DNA of 6,527 bases from Candidatus Pacearchaeota archaeon (GTDB lineage Archaea; Nanoarchaeota; Nanoarchaeia; Pacearchaeales; GW2011-AR1). Location: assembly GCA_002690445.1 (NCBI GenBank), contig NZER01000352.1, forward strand, positions 1 to 6,527, written 5' to 3'. Below the pieces are notes generated by a model. It saw only the letters and a program-made list of their open reading frames with translations, was not told the origin of the DNA and did no database searches. Below are positions 1 through 5,168 of the stretch, piece by piece. Numbering within the stretch: the stretch's first letter is position 1; each line of letters begins with the position of its first letter. Made by a program: the position numbers and the translations under genes.

Positions 1-1
1 G

Positions 2-166
2 CAGGGGTTCAGCTTTGCGTATCAGGATGTAGACTATGAGGTTATGGAACCCGAAGCCGTGCGCGAAGCGCAAAATAGACTTGGTAGTTCTAATTGGATA
101 CTCCAGCAGATATTGGAGCGGGAAATTATAACGTATACTCTAACCGCCCAAAGCCCGCCAGTTTAG
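2..166 (+). CDS. 3' end of an upstream gene (partial); possible terminal protein
   Basis: The frame beginning at base 2 is open for 54 codons and ends in TAG at 164-166; the start lies outside the window. The visible tail is mostly polar and acidic (for example YEVMEPEAVREAQNRL), then a helical-looking stretch (NWILQQILEREI) and a short Thr/Pro-containing end. It has no motif I recognise. The stop lies 16 bases before the polymerase start, so the two genes are probably in one operon. In phi29 and tectiviruses the gene just before a protein-primed polymerase commonly encodes the terminal protein that primes replication. That is the only reason for the suggestion, and the fragment itself neither supports nor excludes it. 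Other frames here close quickly, for example frame 1 at base 37, so the coding call is reasonably good. Confidence 0.6.
   Translation, partial: QGFSFAYQDVDYEVMEPEAVREAQNRLGSSNWILQQILEREIITYTLTAQSPPV
113..139 (+). promoter_or_regulatory. weak candidate promoter before the polymerase gene
   Basis: TTGGAG at 113-118 and TATACT at 134-139 resemble bacterial -35 and -10 boxes, separated by 15 bases, shorter than the usual 17. Transcription would start near 146 and give a leader of about 37 bases before the polymerase start. The site lies within the upstream coding frame, so it may be chance. Confidence 0.25.
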
Positions 167-172
167 TCAATA

Positions 173-178
173 GGGGGG
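173..178 (+). promoter_or_regulatory. G6 ribosome binding site of the polymerase gene
   Basis: Six consecutive G lie four bases before the ATG at 183. This is not the standard GGAGG. It can still pair with the CCUCC anti-Shine-Dalgarno core if one G-U wobble is allowed. The same kind of site recurs before several other genes here. Confidence 0.6.
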
Positions 179-182
179 TATT

Positions 183-1955
183 ATGCGCCGACAATTACGC
201 CGGTACAACCGTAAACGTGGGATACACCATCCACTATTAGCATTGGACTTTGAGAATGATCCCAAAACGGGAGATTTTATATGTGCGGGATTGTTTGGCG
301 ATGTTCGTTATCGCACGTCATACCGCGATGGGGGGCGGGTTCAGGTTCGGTGGACAACGCGGCGGGTAGATGCGTATTTTACTAATTTGTCAGAGGTTTT
401 TAATTTCCTAATGTCCCTTGATCGTAATTCTTGCATACTGATCTTCTATAATTTGAGTTATGATAGGTGGTTCCTGGATACTATTGCCGACCATCACACG
501 GTTTTAGCCGTGGGGCAACGGGTTATTTCGTTAAAACTAAAGAACGGGCTGCGTTGTATGGACTTATTAAACCACCCTTGTGAGGGTAGTTTAGAGGATT
601 GGATTGGATATCTTAACCTAGGGACTCATTTTGGGGTAGTCAAGGGGGCGTTGACTGATTACCGTAGCCGAGTTTGTAACGATGCGCAGGCTACATATCA
701 CCTAGGCACATTTCTTGAGGATTTCTACTACTACGAATGCGGCATTCCCCTGCAATTAACGGTGGGTTCCGCGGCGTTGAAACTGTTTACGATGCGGTTT
801 TTTACTGACTATTGGACTCGGGACGATGAAGATATGAGCCTATATGAACGTGATGCCTATTACGGGGGGCGGGCTGAATTATTCCAACGGGGGACGTTAC
901 CTACGTGGGGCTATGATGTTAATTCTATGTATCTATCCATTATGCAGGATTGCCAATTCCCCGATATGCTAACGGGCAAGTTTATCAATCACCCCTCTAA
1001 GAATTGGCGGCGTTATCTGGATGATTATATGGGGATCTGGCGCGTTCGGGTTGAAACCCCCGCGGATCTGGATCCCCTATTACTACCCGTTAGAATGGGG
1101 GGTAAACTAAAGTTCCCGCGGGGAACGTTATCGGGCTGCTGGACATCTGTAGAATTATTAGAAGCGGAGCGGCACGGGTATAAAATTGTGGAAGTCTATT
1201 CATTTATATACTACGCCCGCTGTAAATTCTATTTCAGGGATTATGCCCGCTTTATATGGGCTAAGCGGCTGGAATATAAAACACAAAATAATATCCCGAT
1301 GGATAAAATGATCAAGCGTTTGGGGAATGCGCTATATGGTAAGTTCGCCCAGCGTAACCATCAGGAGTATTTTGGGCGGTTGTCGGACTATCCCGAGGAG
1401 TTGCCCCCCAGGGTAAAGCTATTTGAGTATCACGGGGAGATGTGGGTTCAGGTTGAAGGTGAACCCCAGCCGGCGTCTTATGAGTTTCCCGCGGTATCGG
1501 CGTTTGTAACCGCATACGCCAGAATAAAGTTATATCGGGCGATGCTGGCAAACCGCGATGCTTTAATCTATGTTGATACCGACAGCCTTAAACTAACCCG
1601 CCCCGCCGTTGGTATTCCCGTTGGGGACGGGCTAGGGGAATGGAGTTTAGATATTGAAGGCGACCCTATTTTATATCATCGGCCTAAATTATACGGGGAT
1701 ACCCACAAAGGCGTTCCAAAACGCGCGGGGGCGTGCTGTCTGTTATCGCTCAAACGTGCATATATCAATGCCGAACTGGAAACGTGGAATTATGCTAAAC
1801 CGTTACGGTACCGTGAAGCGGTTAAAAGCGGGGATACCCCCAATGTTTGGGTAGATATTTATAAACATTTGATATATGCCGATGATAAACGTGAGTGGAA
1901 GGGTGATAGATCTAAGCCGTTAGAATATAATCTGCAAACCACATTTGACAAATAA
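183..1955 (+). CDS. protein-primed family B DNA polymerase (phi29-like)
   Basis: This is a complete 590-residue replicative polymerase, close to the 572 residues of phi29 polymerase. The N-terminal 3'-5' exonuclease has Exo I with D22 and E24 (LDFEN), Exo II with N90 and D94 (YNLSYD), a D127 segment, and a probable Exo III Asp at D167. The usual Exo III Tyr position appears to be R163. TVGSAALK (193-200) matches the phi29 TxGSxxLK stretch. YxGG at 226-229 links the domains. Polymerase motifs are A (D245-Y250, DVNSMY), B (K378, N382, Y385-G386), C (Y463-S468, YVDTDS, with D465 and D467) and KLY at 502-504. The spacing between A and B, and between B and C, leaves room for the TPR1 and TPR2 insertions that mark the protein-primed class and allow terminal-protein priming and strand displacement. 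The start is supported by the G6 site at 173-178. It implies a linear genome with terminal protein at its ends, which lie outside this window. Confidence 0.97.
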   Translation: MRRQLRRYNRKRGIHHPLLALDFENDPKTGDFICAGLFGDVRYRTSYRDGGRVQVRWTTRRVDAYFTNLSEVFNFLMSLDRNSCILIFYNLSYDRWFLDTIADHHTVLAVGQRVISLKLKNGLRCMDLLNHPCEGSLEDWIGYLNLGTHFGVVKGALTDYRSRVCNDAQATYHLGTFLEDFYYYECGIPLQLTVGSAALKLFTMRFFTDYWTRDDEDMSLYERDAYYGGRAELFQRGTLPTWGYDVNSMYLSIMQDCQFPDMLTGKFINHPSKNWRRYLDDYMGIWRVRVETPADLDPLLLPVRMGGKLKFPRGTLSGCWTSVELLEAERHGYKIVEVYSFIYYARCKFYFRDYARFIWAKRLEYKTQNNIPMDKMIKRLGNALYGKFAQRNHQEYFGRLSDYPEELPPRVKLFEYHGEMWVQVEGEPQPASYEFPAVSAFVTAYARIKLYRAMLANRDALIYVDTDSLKLTRPAVGIPVGDGLGEWSLDIEGDPILYHRPKLYGDTHKGVPKRAGACCLLSLKRAYINAELETWNYAKPLRYREAVKSGDTPNVWVDIYKHLIYADDKREWKGDRSKPLEYNLQTTFDK

Positions 1956-1967
1956 CATAGATCTATG
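1956..1967. promoter_or_regulatory. perfect 12-bp palindrome after the polymerase stop
   Basis: CATAGATCTATG is an exact inverted repeat with no spacer, beginning at the base after the polymerase stop codon and lying in the 60-base spacer before the next gene. The position suits an operator for a dimeric regulator. With no loop it is a poor RNA hairpin. No second copy was noticed in the window. Function is inferred from symmetry and position only. Confidence 0.4.
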
Positions 1968-2000
1968 ATATGTTTGACGTGGTTCGTACTAAATACAAAA

Positions 2001-2006
2001 GGGGGG
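2001..2006 (+). promoter_or_regulatory. G6 ribosome binding site of the 136-residue gene
   Basis: Six G lie nine bases before the ATG at 2016, in an otherwise A-rich leader. This fits a Shine-Dalgarno site with one G-U wobble and supports the start at 2016. Confidence 0.6.
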
Positions 2007-2015
2007 TAAAGAAAA

Positions 2016-2426
2016 ATGGTAACAAAACAAAACCAAACAAAACCAGCGCACTGGGCTACCGTGGAGCGAAAGCCCAATTTCTCGGATATTCAGATCAACG
2101 GGGGCGTTGCGCGCGCCCCGTTCTATCCCGATGACGATCGCTACCCGTTATCCTCGGTACTGGATCAAGAAATTATGGTTGAGGATGCGGCGGTTTTTAG
2201 GGATTATGAGACTGATTTAGGTAAGAGTGACTTTGCACTGCTACGGTTTTCTGGGGCGGCTGGTGTTGATGGGGGATCATTTGCGGGAACTACTATTTGC
2301 GGGGGGGTTGTGGTTGTTCAGAAAGTCCAAAAGGCGATAGATGATAACCTGTTACCTCTTACCGGGACGATCACCCGAGTGCCATCCAAAACGGCGGGGC
2401 ATAGCCCGTACTACGATATTAAATAA
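2016..2426 (+). CDS. small protein, possible OB-fold ssDNA-binding protein
   Basis: The product has 136 residues. The N-terminus (about 1-18) is polar and Gln/Lys/Thr-rich, suggesting a flexible tail. The rest looks compact and beta-rich: DFALLRF near 72-78, then a glycine-rich turn, then GGVVVVQKVQKAIDD, then PLTGTITRV, ending in YYDIK. A strand, a short amphipathic helix, a strand beginning TGTI and an aromatic YYDI end is how some OB-fold single-stranded DNA-binding proteins read. Protein-primed genomes usually need such a protein because strand displacement exposes much ssDNA. The location right after the polymerase fits. No diagnostic motif exists, so the function is a weak inference, while the coding call is strong: a G6 site at the right distance and a terminator-like hairpin after the stop. 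It could instead be an unrelated early protein. Confidence 0.85.
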   Translation: MVTKQNQTKPAHWATVERKPNFSDIQINGGVARAPFYPDDDRYPLSSVLDQEIMVEDAAVFRDYETDLGKSDFALLRFSGAAGVDGGSFAGTTICGGVVVVQKVQKAIDDNLLPLTGTITRVPSKTAGHSPYYDIK

Positions 2427-2450
2427 CTGAGTATAGAGTACGACCAACCG

Positions 2451-2489
2451 AAAAGGGACGGCGAGTCGGCAATGCCCCGCCGTCCTTTT
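2451..2489 (+). terminator. terminator-like hairpin with A-tract and T-tract flanks
   Basis: The left arm at 2451-2463 (AAAAGGGACGGCG) pairs with the right arm at 2478-2489 (CGCCGTCCTTTT), with one bulged G and a 14-base loop. The GC core is followed by four T, and the left arm starts with four A, so it could act on both strands. It begins 25 bases after the stop of the 136-residue gene. It may separate the replication genes from the small genes downstream. Because the next gene starts only 31 bases later with little room for a promoter, partial read-through or an RNA-processing role is also possible. Confidence 0.65.
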
Positions 2490-2506
2490 GATTTTGAGAA
2501 TTATAC

Positions 2507-2513
2507 GGAGGTG
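2507..2513 (+). promoter_or_regulatory. strong Shine-Dalgarno site that decides the start at 2520
   Basis: GGAGGTG lies six bases before the ATG at 2520 and is the most canonical ribosome binding site in the window. The earlier in-frame ATG at 2472 has no comparable site and lies inside the hairpin at 2451-2489. Confidence 0.8.
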
Positions 2514-2519
2514 AATGAG

Positions 2520-2756
2520 ATGCCGTTTAACATAGTCTTGGATTTTATCTACAAGGATGGCGGGAATTATCAAATGACGGTTAGAGTTCCTGAAGCCGTG
2601 GCGACCCAGATCAGCCGCTTTAATCTCGTGGCTACCCGGGTTTATTGTGAACCCGTTTACGGGGCTGTGGATAATATCCCGCGGCTGGAAGATTTTATTA
2701 AAAAAGCCGATATAAAAGGAATGAATATCACGAACGGGGGCAAACAAAATGGTTAG
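2520..2756 (+). CDS. small protein of unknown function
   Basis: From the ATG at 2520 the product has 78 residues. I do not recognise it. The first part looks beta-rich (FNIVLDFIYKDGGNYQMTVRVP), followed by an amphipathic stretch (EAVATQISRFNLVATRVY) and a polar Lys/Asn/Gly-rich end. It has one cysteine and no membrane segment, so it is probably a small soluble domain. An in-frame ATG at 2472 would add 16 residues. I prefer 2520 because of the GGAGGTG site and because 2472 lies inside a terminator-like hairpin. The gene overlaps the zinc-ribbon gene by eight bases, which suggests coupled translation, and it heads a run of tightly packed genes leading to the packaging ATPase. The coding call is good; no function is claimed. 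Confidence 0.8.
   Translation: MPFNIVLDFIYKDGGNYQMTVRVPEAVATQISRFNLVATRVYCEPVYGAVDNIPRLEDFIKKADIKGMNITNGGKQNG
2736..2740 (+). promoter_or_regulatory. G5 ribosome binding site of the zinc-ribbon gene
   Basis: Five G end eight bases before the ATG at 2749, inside the coding end of the previous gene. It is another G-only Shine-Dalgarno-like site. Confidence 0.5.
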
Positions 2757-3060
2757 AACCACTGGTTCCAAAAATAAACCTAAGACTACCGCGTCTCTGT
2801 TGCGGCAATTATCCGAGGCGGCGCAACGGGAAGGGCTGGAGTTGAAACCCCCCGATTTAATTGCTAAGAATACCCCACCCGCCTCCTCGCCCACACCAAC
2901 CACCGACCCGCCCGCTTCCGGACTTGCCGAGCGCGCGGAAACGCTGGAGTTGAAATTGGATCGCGAGGAACAAGATATCTATGAGTGTGGGAATTGCGGG
3001 GCGAGTTTAGGGGCGGCAATTCCCACCTGCTCGGAGTGTGGGCGGGGGTTGTCGTGGTAA
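2749..3060 (+). CDS. small zinc-ribbon protein
   Basis: This 103-residue protein has three visible parts. The N-terminal third is basic and helical-looking (about 1-32: many Lys/Arg, then LLRQLSEAAQREGLEL). A linker at about 42-57 is rich in Pro, Thr and Ser. A charged helix follows (LAERAETLELKLDREEQD) and then a C-terminal zinc ribbon with C80, C83, C94 and C97 (CxxC, ten residues, CxxC). Such ribbons bind one zinc ion and mediate nucleic-acid or protein contacts. The specific role here is unknown. The basic N-terminus could contact DNA, and a regulator or a packaging accessory are both possible. It overlaps the previous gene by eight bases and the next by seven (GTGGTAA), so all three are probably translated from one message. 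A G5 site at 2736-2740 supports the start. Confidence 0.85.
   Translation: MVRTTGSKNKPKTTASLLRQLSEAAQREGLELKPPDLIAKNTPPASSPTPTTDPPASGLAERAETLELKLDREEQDIYECGNCGASLGAAIPTCSECGRGLSW
3044..3048 (+). promoter_or_regulatory. G5 ribosome binding site supporting the GTG start at 3054
   Basis: Five G end five bases before GTG at 3054. This placement favours 3054 over the GTG at 2985, which has no such site and would overlap the zinc-ribbon gene by 76 bases. Confidence 0.5.
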
Positions 3061-3476
3061 ACGTTACGACCAACGACCTATTAACATTGAATACCACCCC
3101 CGCAGCCTCTACCCAGACCCCCCCGATTTTTAACACTATCACCGAAATTATTAAGGGGATCAACGAATTGCTGGGGAGTTATAAACAGATCACGGGCGTG
3201 GCTGCGGATCACCACCCGCCCGTTATGCCAAACCAGCCCGCGGAACGGGCATTGCCACGGGGCGCGATACCCGCGCCCATTATGCCCGCCAGTAAGGGGG
3301 CTGCGAGTGATGATTTTGGGGAATTATTAGCGGGATTGATTAAGGCGTGTAAAACCCTGGAAACAATGGGGATGGGTGACAAACAACTCGCTGAAGCTCT
3401 GCTAGCTTTACCCGTTACCATATCTCAAGCTAAAAGTTTATTGGTTAAAATAGAAACCAAGAGGGGGGCGCGATAA
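3054..3476 (+). CDS. protein of unknown function before the packaging ATPase
   Basis: From GTG at 3054 the product has 140 residues. The first 25 or so are Thr/Asn-rich, then comes a short amphipathic helix (IFNTITEIIKGINELLGSY), a Pro/Ala-rich and probably disordered middle, and a helical C-terminal half (DDFGELLAGLIKACKTLE and DKQLAEALLALPVTISQAK) with a basic end. It has no membrane segment and no family I can name. The start overlaps the zinc-ribbon stop by seven bases (GTGGTAA) behind a G5 site. The stop overlaps the ATPase start by one base (TAATG). A longer reading from GTG 2985 is possible but poorly supported. The tight coupling suggests roughly equal production with the ATPase, so a packaging or assembly partner is conceivable. 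That rests on position alone. Confidence 0.8.
   Translation: MVNVTTNDLLTLNTTPAASTQTPPIFNTITEIIKGINELLGSYKQITGVAADHHPPVMPNQPAERALPRGAIPAPIMPASKGAASDDFGELLAGLIKACKTLETMGMGDKQLAEALLALPVTISQAKSLLVKIETKRGAR
3463..3468 (+). promoter_or_regulatory. G6 ribosome binding site of the ATPase gene
   Basis: GAGGGGGG ends seven bases before the ATG at 3476. Both the GAGG core and the G run can pair with the anti-Shine-Dalgarno sequence. It lies within the last codons of the preceding gene. Confidence 0.6.
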
Positions 3477-4096
3477 TGAGTCATAATAGTCCTAACCCGT
3501 TGCAGCTTACCCGTAAAACGTGGGCGGTGTTCGGGTACAAAGGCGGGGGTAAGTCTATATTATCCCAGTTTATCGCCACCCAATACGGAACTGCGTGTTT
3601 ATATTATGATACCCTGCACGAGGCCCCGGCTGATGCCGCGTTCCATTCGTACCAGCCCAAGAACCGACAAAACGTTGGCGAATTAGAGGCGGTAATCCAA
3701 TTATTACAAGCGAATAAACGTTATCGGATGTTTATTATAGACGAGGCGAACCGCTACGCAAAACCTAAACCCACCCCGCTACCTCAGGGGCTGGCTGATA
3801 TGAACGACTGGGCGCGGCATCCCCAATTCAATATGTCGGTGGGGTATATCGCTCGCCGTATCACCCAGCTAAACACAGACCTGACTGAAATAGCCGATTA
3901 TTTATTCATATTTCAGCTTGGTGGAAAGAACGATATTCTATATTTGAACGATCTCAGGAAAGGCCTTGGCGATGTGGTGAAGGAACTACCAAAATATCAC
4001 TTTGTAATGGTGGATCGATCCCGCCATTGGCGGGTGATGCGTCCCGTTGAGATTAGCCGGATTAGCCCCCCCCCACCGCGGGACACTCAGCCCTAG
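3476..4096 (+). CDS. genome-packaging ATPase (HerA/FtsK-like P-loop)
   Basis: As read, the product has 206 residues. Walker A is G20-S27 (GYKGGGKS). Walker B is M85-E90 (MFIIDE), with D89 for magnesium and E90 as likely catalytic base. R127/R128 in a YIARR segment is a candidate arginine finger, followed by ADYLFIF, a typical late strand of this fold. Size, motif spacing and absence of extra domains fit the small ATPases that pump DNA into tailless, membrane-containing virions (PRD1 P9 type and the P23-77/SH1 type), acting as a ring at one vertex. It overlaps the preceding gene by one base and stands before the membrane and capsid candidates, as expected. Oddity: nine C at 4066-4074 sit near the end. 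With eight C the frame would continue for a total of about 240 residues to TGA 4197-4199, adding a C-terminal part with a CWEC pair, so the present C-terminus from residue 198 on is uncertain. Confidence 0.92.
   Translation: MSHNSPNPLQLTRKTWAVFGYKGGGKSILSQFIATQYGTACLYYDTLHEAPADAAFHSYQPKNRQNVGELEAVIQLLQANKRYRMFIIDEANRYAKPKPTPLPQGLADMNDWARHPQFNMSVGYIARRITQLNTDLTEIADYLFIFQLGGKNDILYLNDLRKGLGDVVKELPKYHFVMVDRSRHWRVMRPVEISRISPPPPRDTQP
4066..4074 (+). repeat. C9 homopolymer near the ATPase 3' end
   Basis: Nine consecutive C are read as part of Ser-Pro-Pro-Pro-Pro near the end of the ATPase. This is the longest C run noticed in the window. A one-base change here moves the reader into a frame that stays open to 4199, so it is a likely place for sequencing error, slippage or length variation. 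Confidence 0.9.
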
Positions 4097-4122
4097 ACAA
4101 AACCCCACCCAGTATATAGAAT
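4094..4122 (+). promoter_or_regulatory. candidate sigma70-type promoter before the membrane/capsid block
   Basis: TAGACA at 4094-4099 and TAGAAT at 4117-4122 each match five of six bases of TTGACA and TATAAT and are separated by exactly 17 bases. Transcription would start near 4129. The position, at the ATPase stop and before the membrane and capsid candidates, suits a separate late message. If the ATPase really continues to 4199, this site is inside coding sequence and may be chance. Confidence 0.4.
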
Positions 4123-4143
4123 ATGGGTATGATTGTTGGGAAT

Positions 4144-4164
4144 GCGGCGATGTTCGGACGCCGC
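4144..4164 (+). promoter_or_regulatory. short GC hairpin in the region of uncertain frame
   Basis: GCGGCG at 4144-4149 and CGCCGC at 4159-4164 form a perfect 6-bp stem with a 9-base loop. It lies just downstream of the candidate promoter and between the possible starts at 4133/4142 and 4196. It could affect translation of the membrane protein; a chance occurrence is also possible. Confidence 0.3.
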
Positions 4165-4195
4165 GCCGTTATACGATGCACCAGCAATTAAATAT

Positions 4196-4486
4196 GTGAA
4201 GAGGAATAAGACTATTAAGAATATCGGAACACCCACAATTTCAGGTATACAGGAGTCGGCGTTTGACTATGCCGTTGGTTTGGCTGGCGGTGTAGTATAT
4301 GCGTTATCGGCTGCGTTTACTGGAAGCGGGTTACTAGGCGGGTTAATTGGCGCGGGGTTAGCTGGCAGCGTGGTTAAGGGAACTCGGGGTACGGTTATTG
4401 CAACCGTCCTTGGATTTCAGACGATTGTCGGTGCCGCATCTCAGGCTAATGCCGCCCCCAGCGATAATAGTCAGGCTGTGATGTAG
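4196..4486 (+). CDS. small glycine-zipper membrane protein
   Basis: From GTG at 4196 the product has 96 residues. A basic N-terminus (MKRNKTIKN) precedes hydrophobic stretches at about 26-41, 44-60 and 65-80. The second is a clear glycine zipper (GSGLLGGLIGAGLAGS) of the sort that packs helices closely in membranes, and the C-terminus is polar. It is likely an integral protein of an internal virion membrane, as tectivirus-like particles carry several; a holin-like role cannot be excluded. The frame is open back to TTG 4133, with ATG at 4142, giving up to 117 residues, but neither upstream start has a good ribosome site. I prefer 4196 because the added residues look unlike a membrane-protein N-terminus and because ATGTGA there would couple it to the possible extended ATPase stop. 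The stop overlaps the next start by one base (TAGTG). Confidence 0.75.
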   Translation: MKRNKTIKNIGTPTISGIQESAFDYAVGLAGGVVYALSAAFTGSGLLGGLIGAGLAGSVVKGTRGTVIATVLGFQTIVGAASQANAAPSDNSQAVM

Positions 4487-5139
4487 TGAGAAATATACTA
4501 AAACAGATAAGAAAACTGGCTACCTTATTGCTGATGCTGCCTATCGTCCCAATTCTGGGCGTGGGGGCTATGGGTGGTGCGCTCGGTTCGCTACTGGGTA
4601 ACCTAAATCTAGGCGGGCTGAGATCCGGGAGCGGTAAAGCTGTCCAAGCGCGCCAAGGATATCGTACCGATGTACAGATCGTAGACGGGGACGCGGCGTT
4701 TAATACCGCCGGCGAAGTATTTGCCCTAATCGGTGCTGTTGGCACCTATTGGCGCATTTGGGAAATGACCATACCCGCCCAGCAATTTGTTCACTGGGGC
4801 TACGGTTCACCCGCGACACCGCATAATCAAGGCTACATGTTTTTTTACGCCGCAAGTGCCGCGGCGTTTGATGTAGGCGTACTGCGGTTGATCCAAGAGA
4901 ATGCCAGGCGAACCCAAACCATCCCCGTTGCTGAATTAGCGGATGTTGGGCTGCACGGGTTAGTTGCTGCTATAGCGGATGCCTCATTGATAGACAAAAA
5001 CCAGATGATTGCTCTACCAGAGAAAATAGAGTACCCGCTCGTTGGCGAAGACTCACGAATTGCCTTAGACTACCGACCAGATACGCTAGTGGTAGAAACT
5101 CAGGCGGCATTCAAGATCCCCATCACCGTTTACCAGTAA
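4486..5139 (+). CDS. candidate capsid protein with hydrophobic N-terminus
   Basis: The 217-residue product starts with GTG inside the stop of the previous gene (TAGTG), with no clear ribosome site, so translation is probably coupled. Residues 1-10 are basic and 11-37 are hydrophobic and glycine-rich, like a membrane anchor or signal. From about 60 on it appears beta-rich, with alternating segments such as TYWRIWEMTIPAQQFVHWGYG, QGYMFFYA, VGVLRLIQENARR, YPLVGEDSRIALDYR and a final FKIPITVYQ. That pattern would suit a single-jelly-roll fold. It follows the ATPase and a membrane protein, where P23-77- and SH1-like viruses carry their small and large capsid proteins. It is much shorter than double-jelly-roll capsid proteins (over about 350 residues). 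I cannot name a family from sequence alone. A minor virion or spike-base protein is the main alternative. Confidence 0.85.
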   Translation: MRNILKQIRKLATLLLMLPIVPILGVGAMGGALGSLLGNLNLGGLRSGSGKAVQARQGYRTDVQIVDGDAAFNTAGEVFALIGAVGTYWRIWEMTIPAQQFVHWGYGSPATPHNQGYMFFYAASAAAFDVGVLRLIQENARRTQTIPVAELADVGLHGLVAAIADASLIDKNQMIALPEKIEYPLVGEDSRIALDYRPDTLVVETQAAFKIPITVYQ

Positions 5140-5145
5140 TACCAG

Positions 5146-5159
5146 TTTTCACCTGAAAA
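5146..5159. repeat. small dyad in the spacer between the two capsid candidates
   Basis: TTTTCA and TGAAAA form a perfect 6-bp inverted repeat around a 2-base centre, seven bases after the stop of the 217-residue gene. The loop is too small for a stable RNA hairpin, so a protein-binding site is more plausible than a terminator. It may be chance. Confidence 0.25.
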
Positions 5160-5168
5160 TATGCTATC

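Noticed and set aside
1312..1551. Open frame on the - strand inside the polymerase
   Set aside because: It covers polymerase motif B and the region before motif C, so the + strand is clearly coding there.
1654..1854. 66-residue + strand frame inside the polymerase
   Set aside because: It is out of frame with the polymerase C-terminal domain, which is needed and intact (KLY motif).
1974..1999. TTGACG and TACAAA as a promoter for the 136-residue gene
   Set aside because: The -35-like box is good, but the spacer is only 14 bases and the -10-like box is weak, so I do not list it.
2472..2519. Upstream ATG extending the 78-residue protein by 16 residues
   Set aside because: It sits in a terminator-like hairpin without a good ribosome site, whereas ATG 2520 has GGAGGTG at ideal spacing.
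2352..2903. Long open frame on the - strand (183 residues)
   Set aside because: It lies opposite three well-supported + strand genes and the hairpin, and no plausible domain is visible. Every other supported gene is on the + strand.
2985..3053. GTG 2985 as start of the gene before the ATPase
   Set aside because: It would overlap the zinc-ribbon gene by 76 bases with no ribosome site; GTG 3054 has a G5 site and a short coupling overlap.
4113..4118. TATATA as an archaeal TATA box with a leaderless start at 4142
   Set aside because: The distance fits, but no purine-rich BRE precedes it, and Shine-Dalgarno-type sites elsewhere make leaderless archaeal expression less likely. The overlapping bacterial-type boxes fit better.
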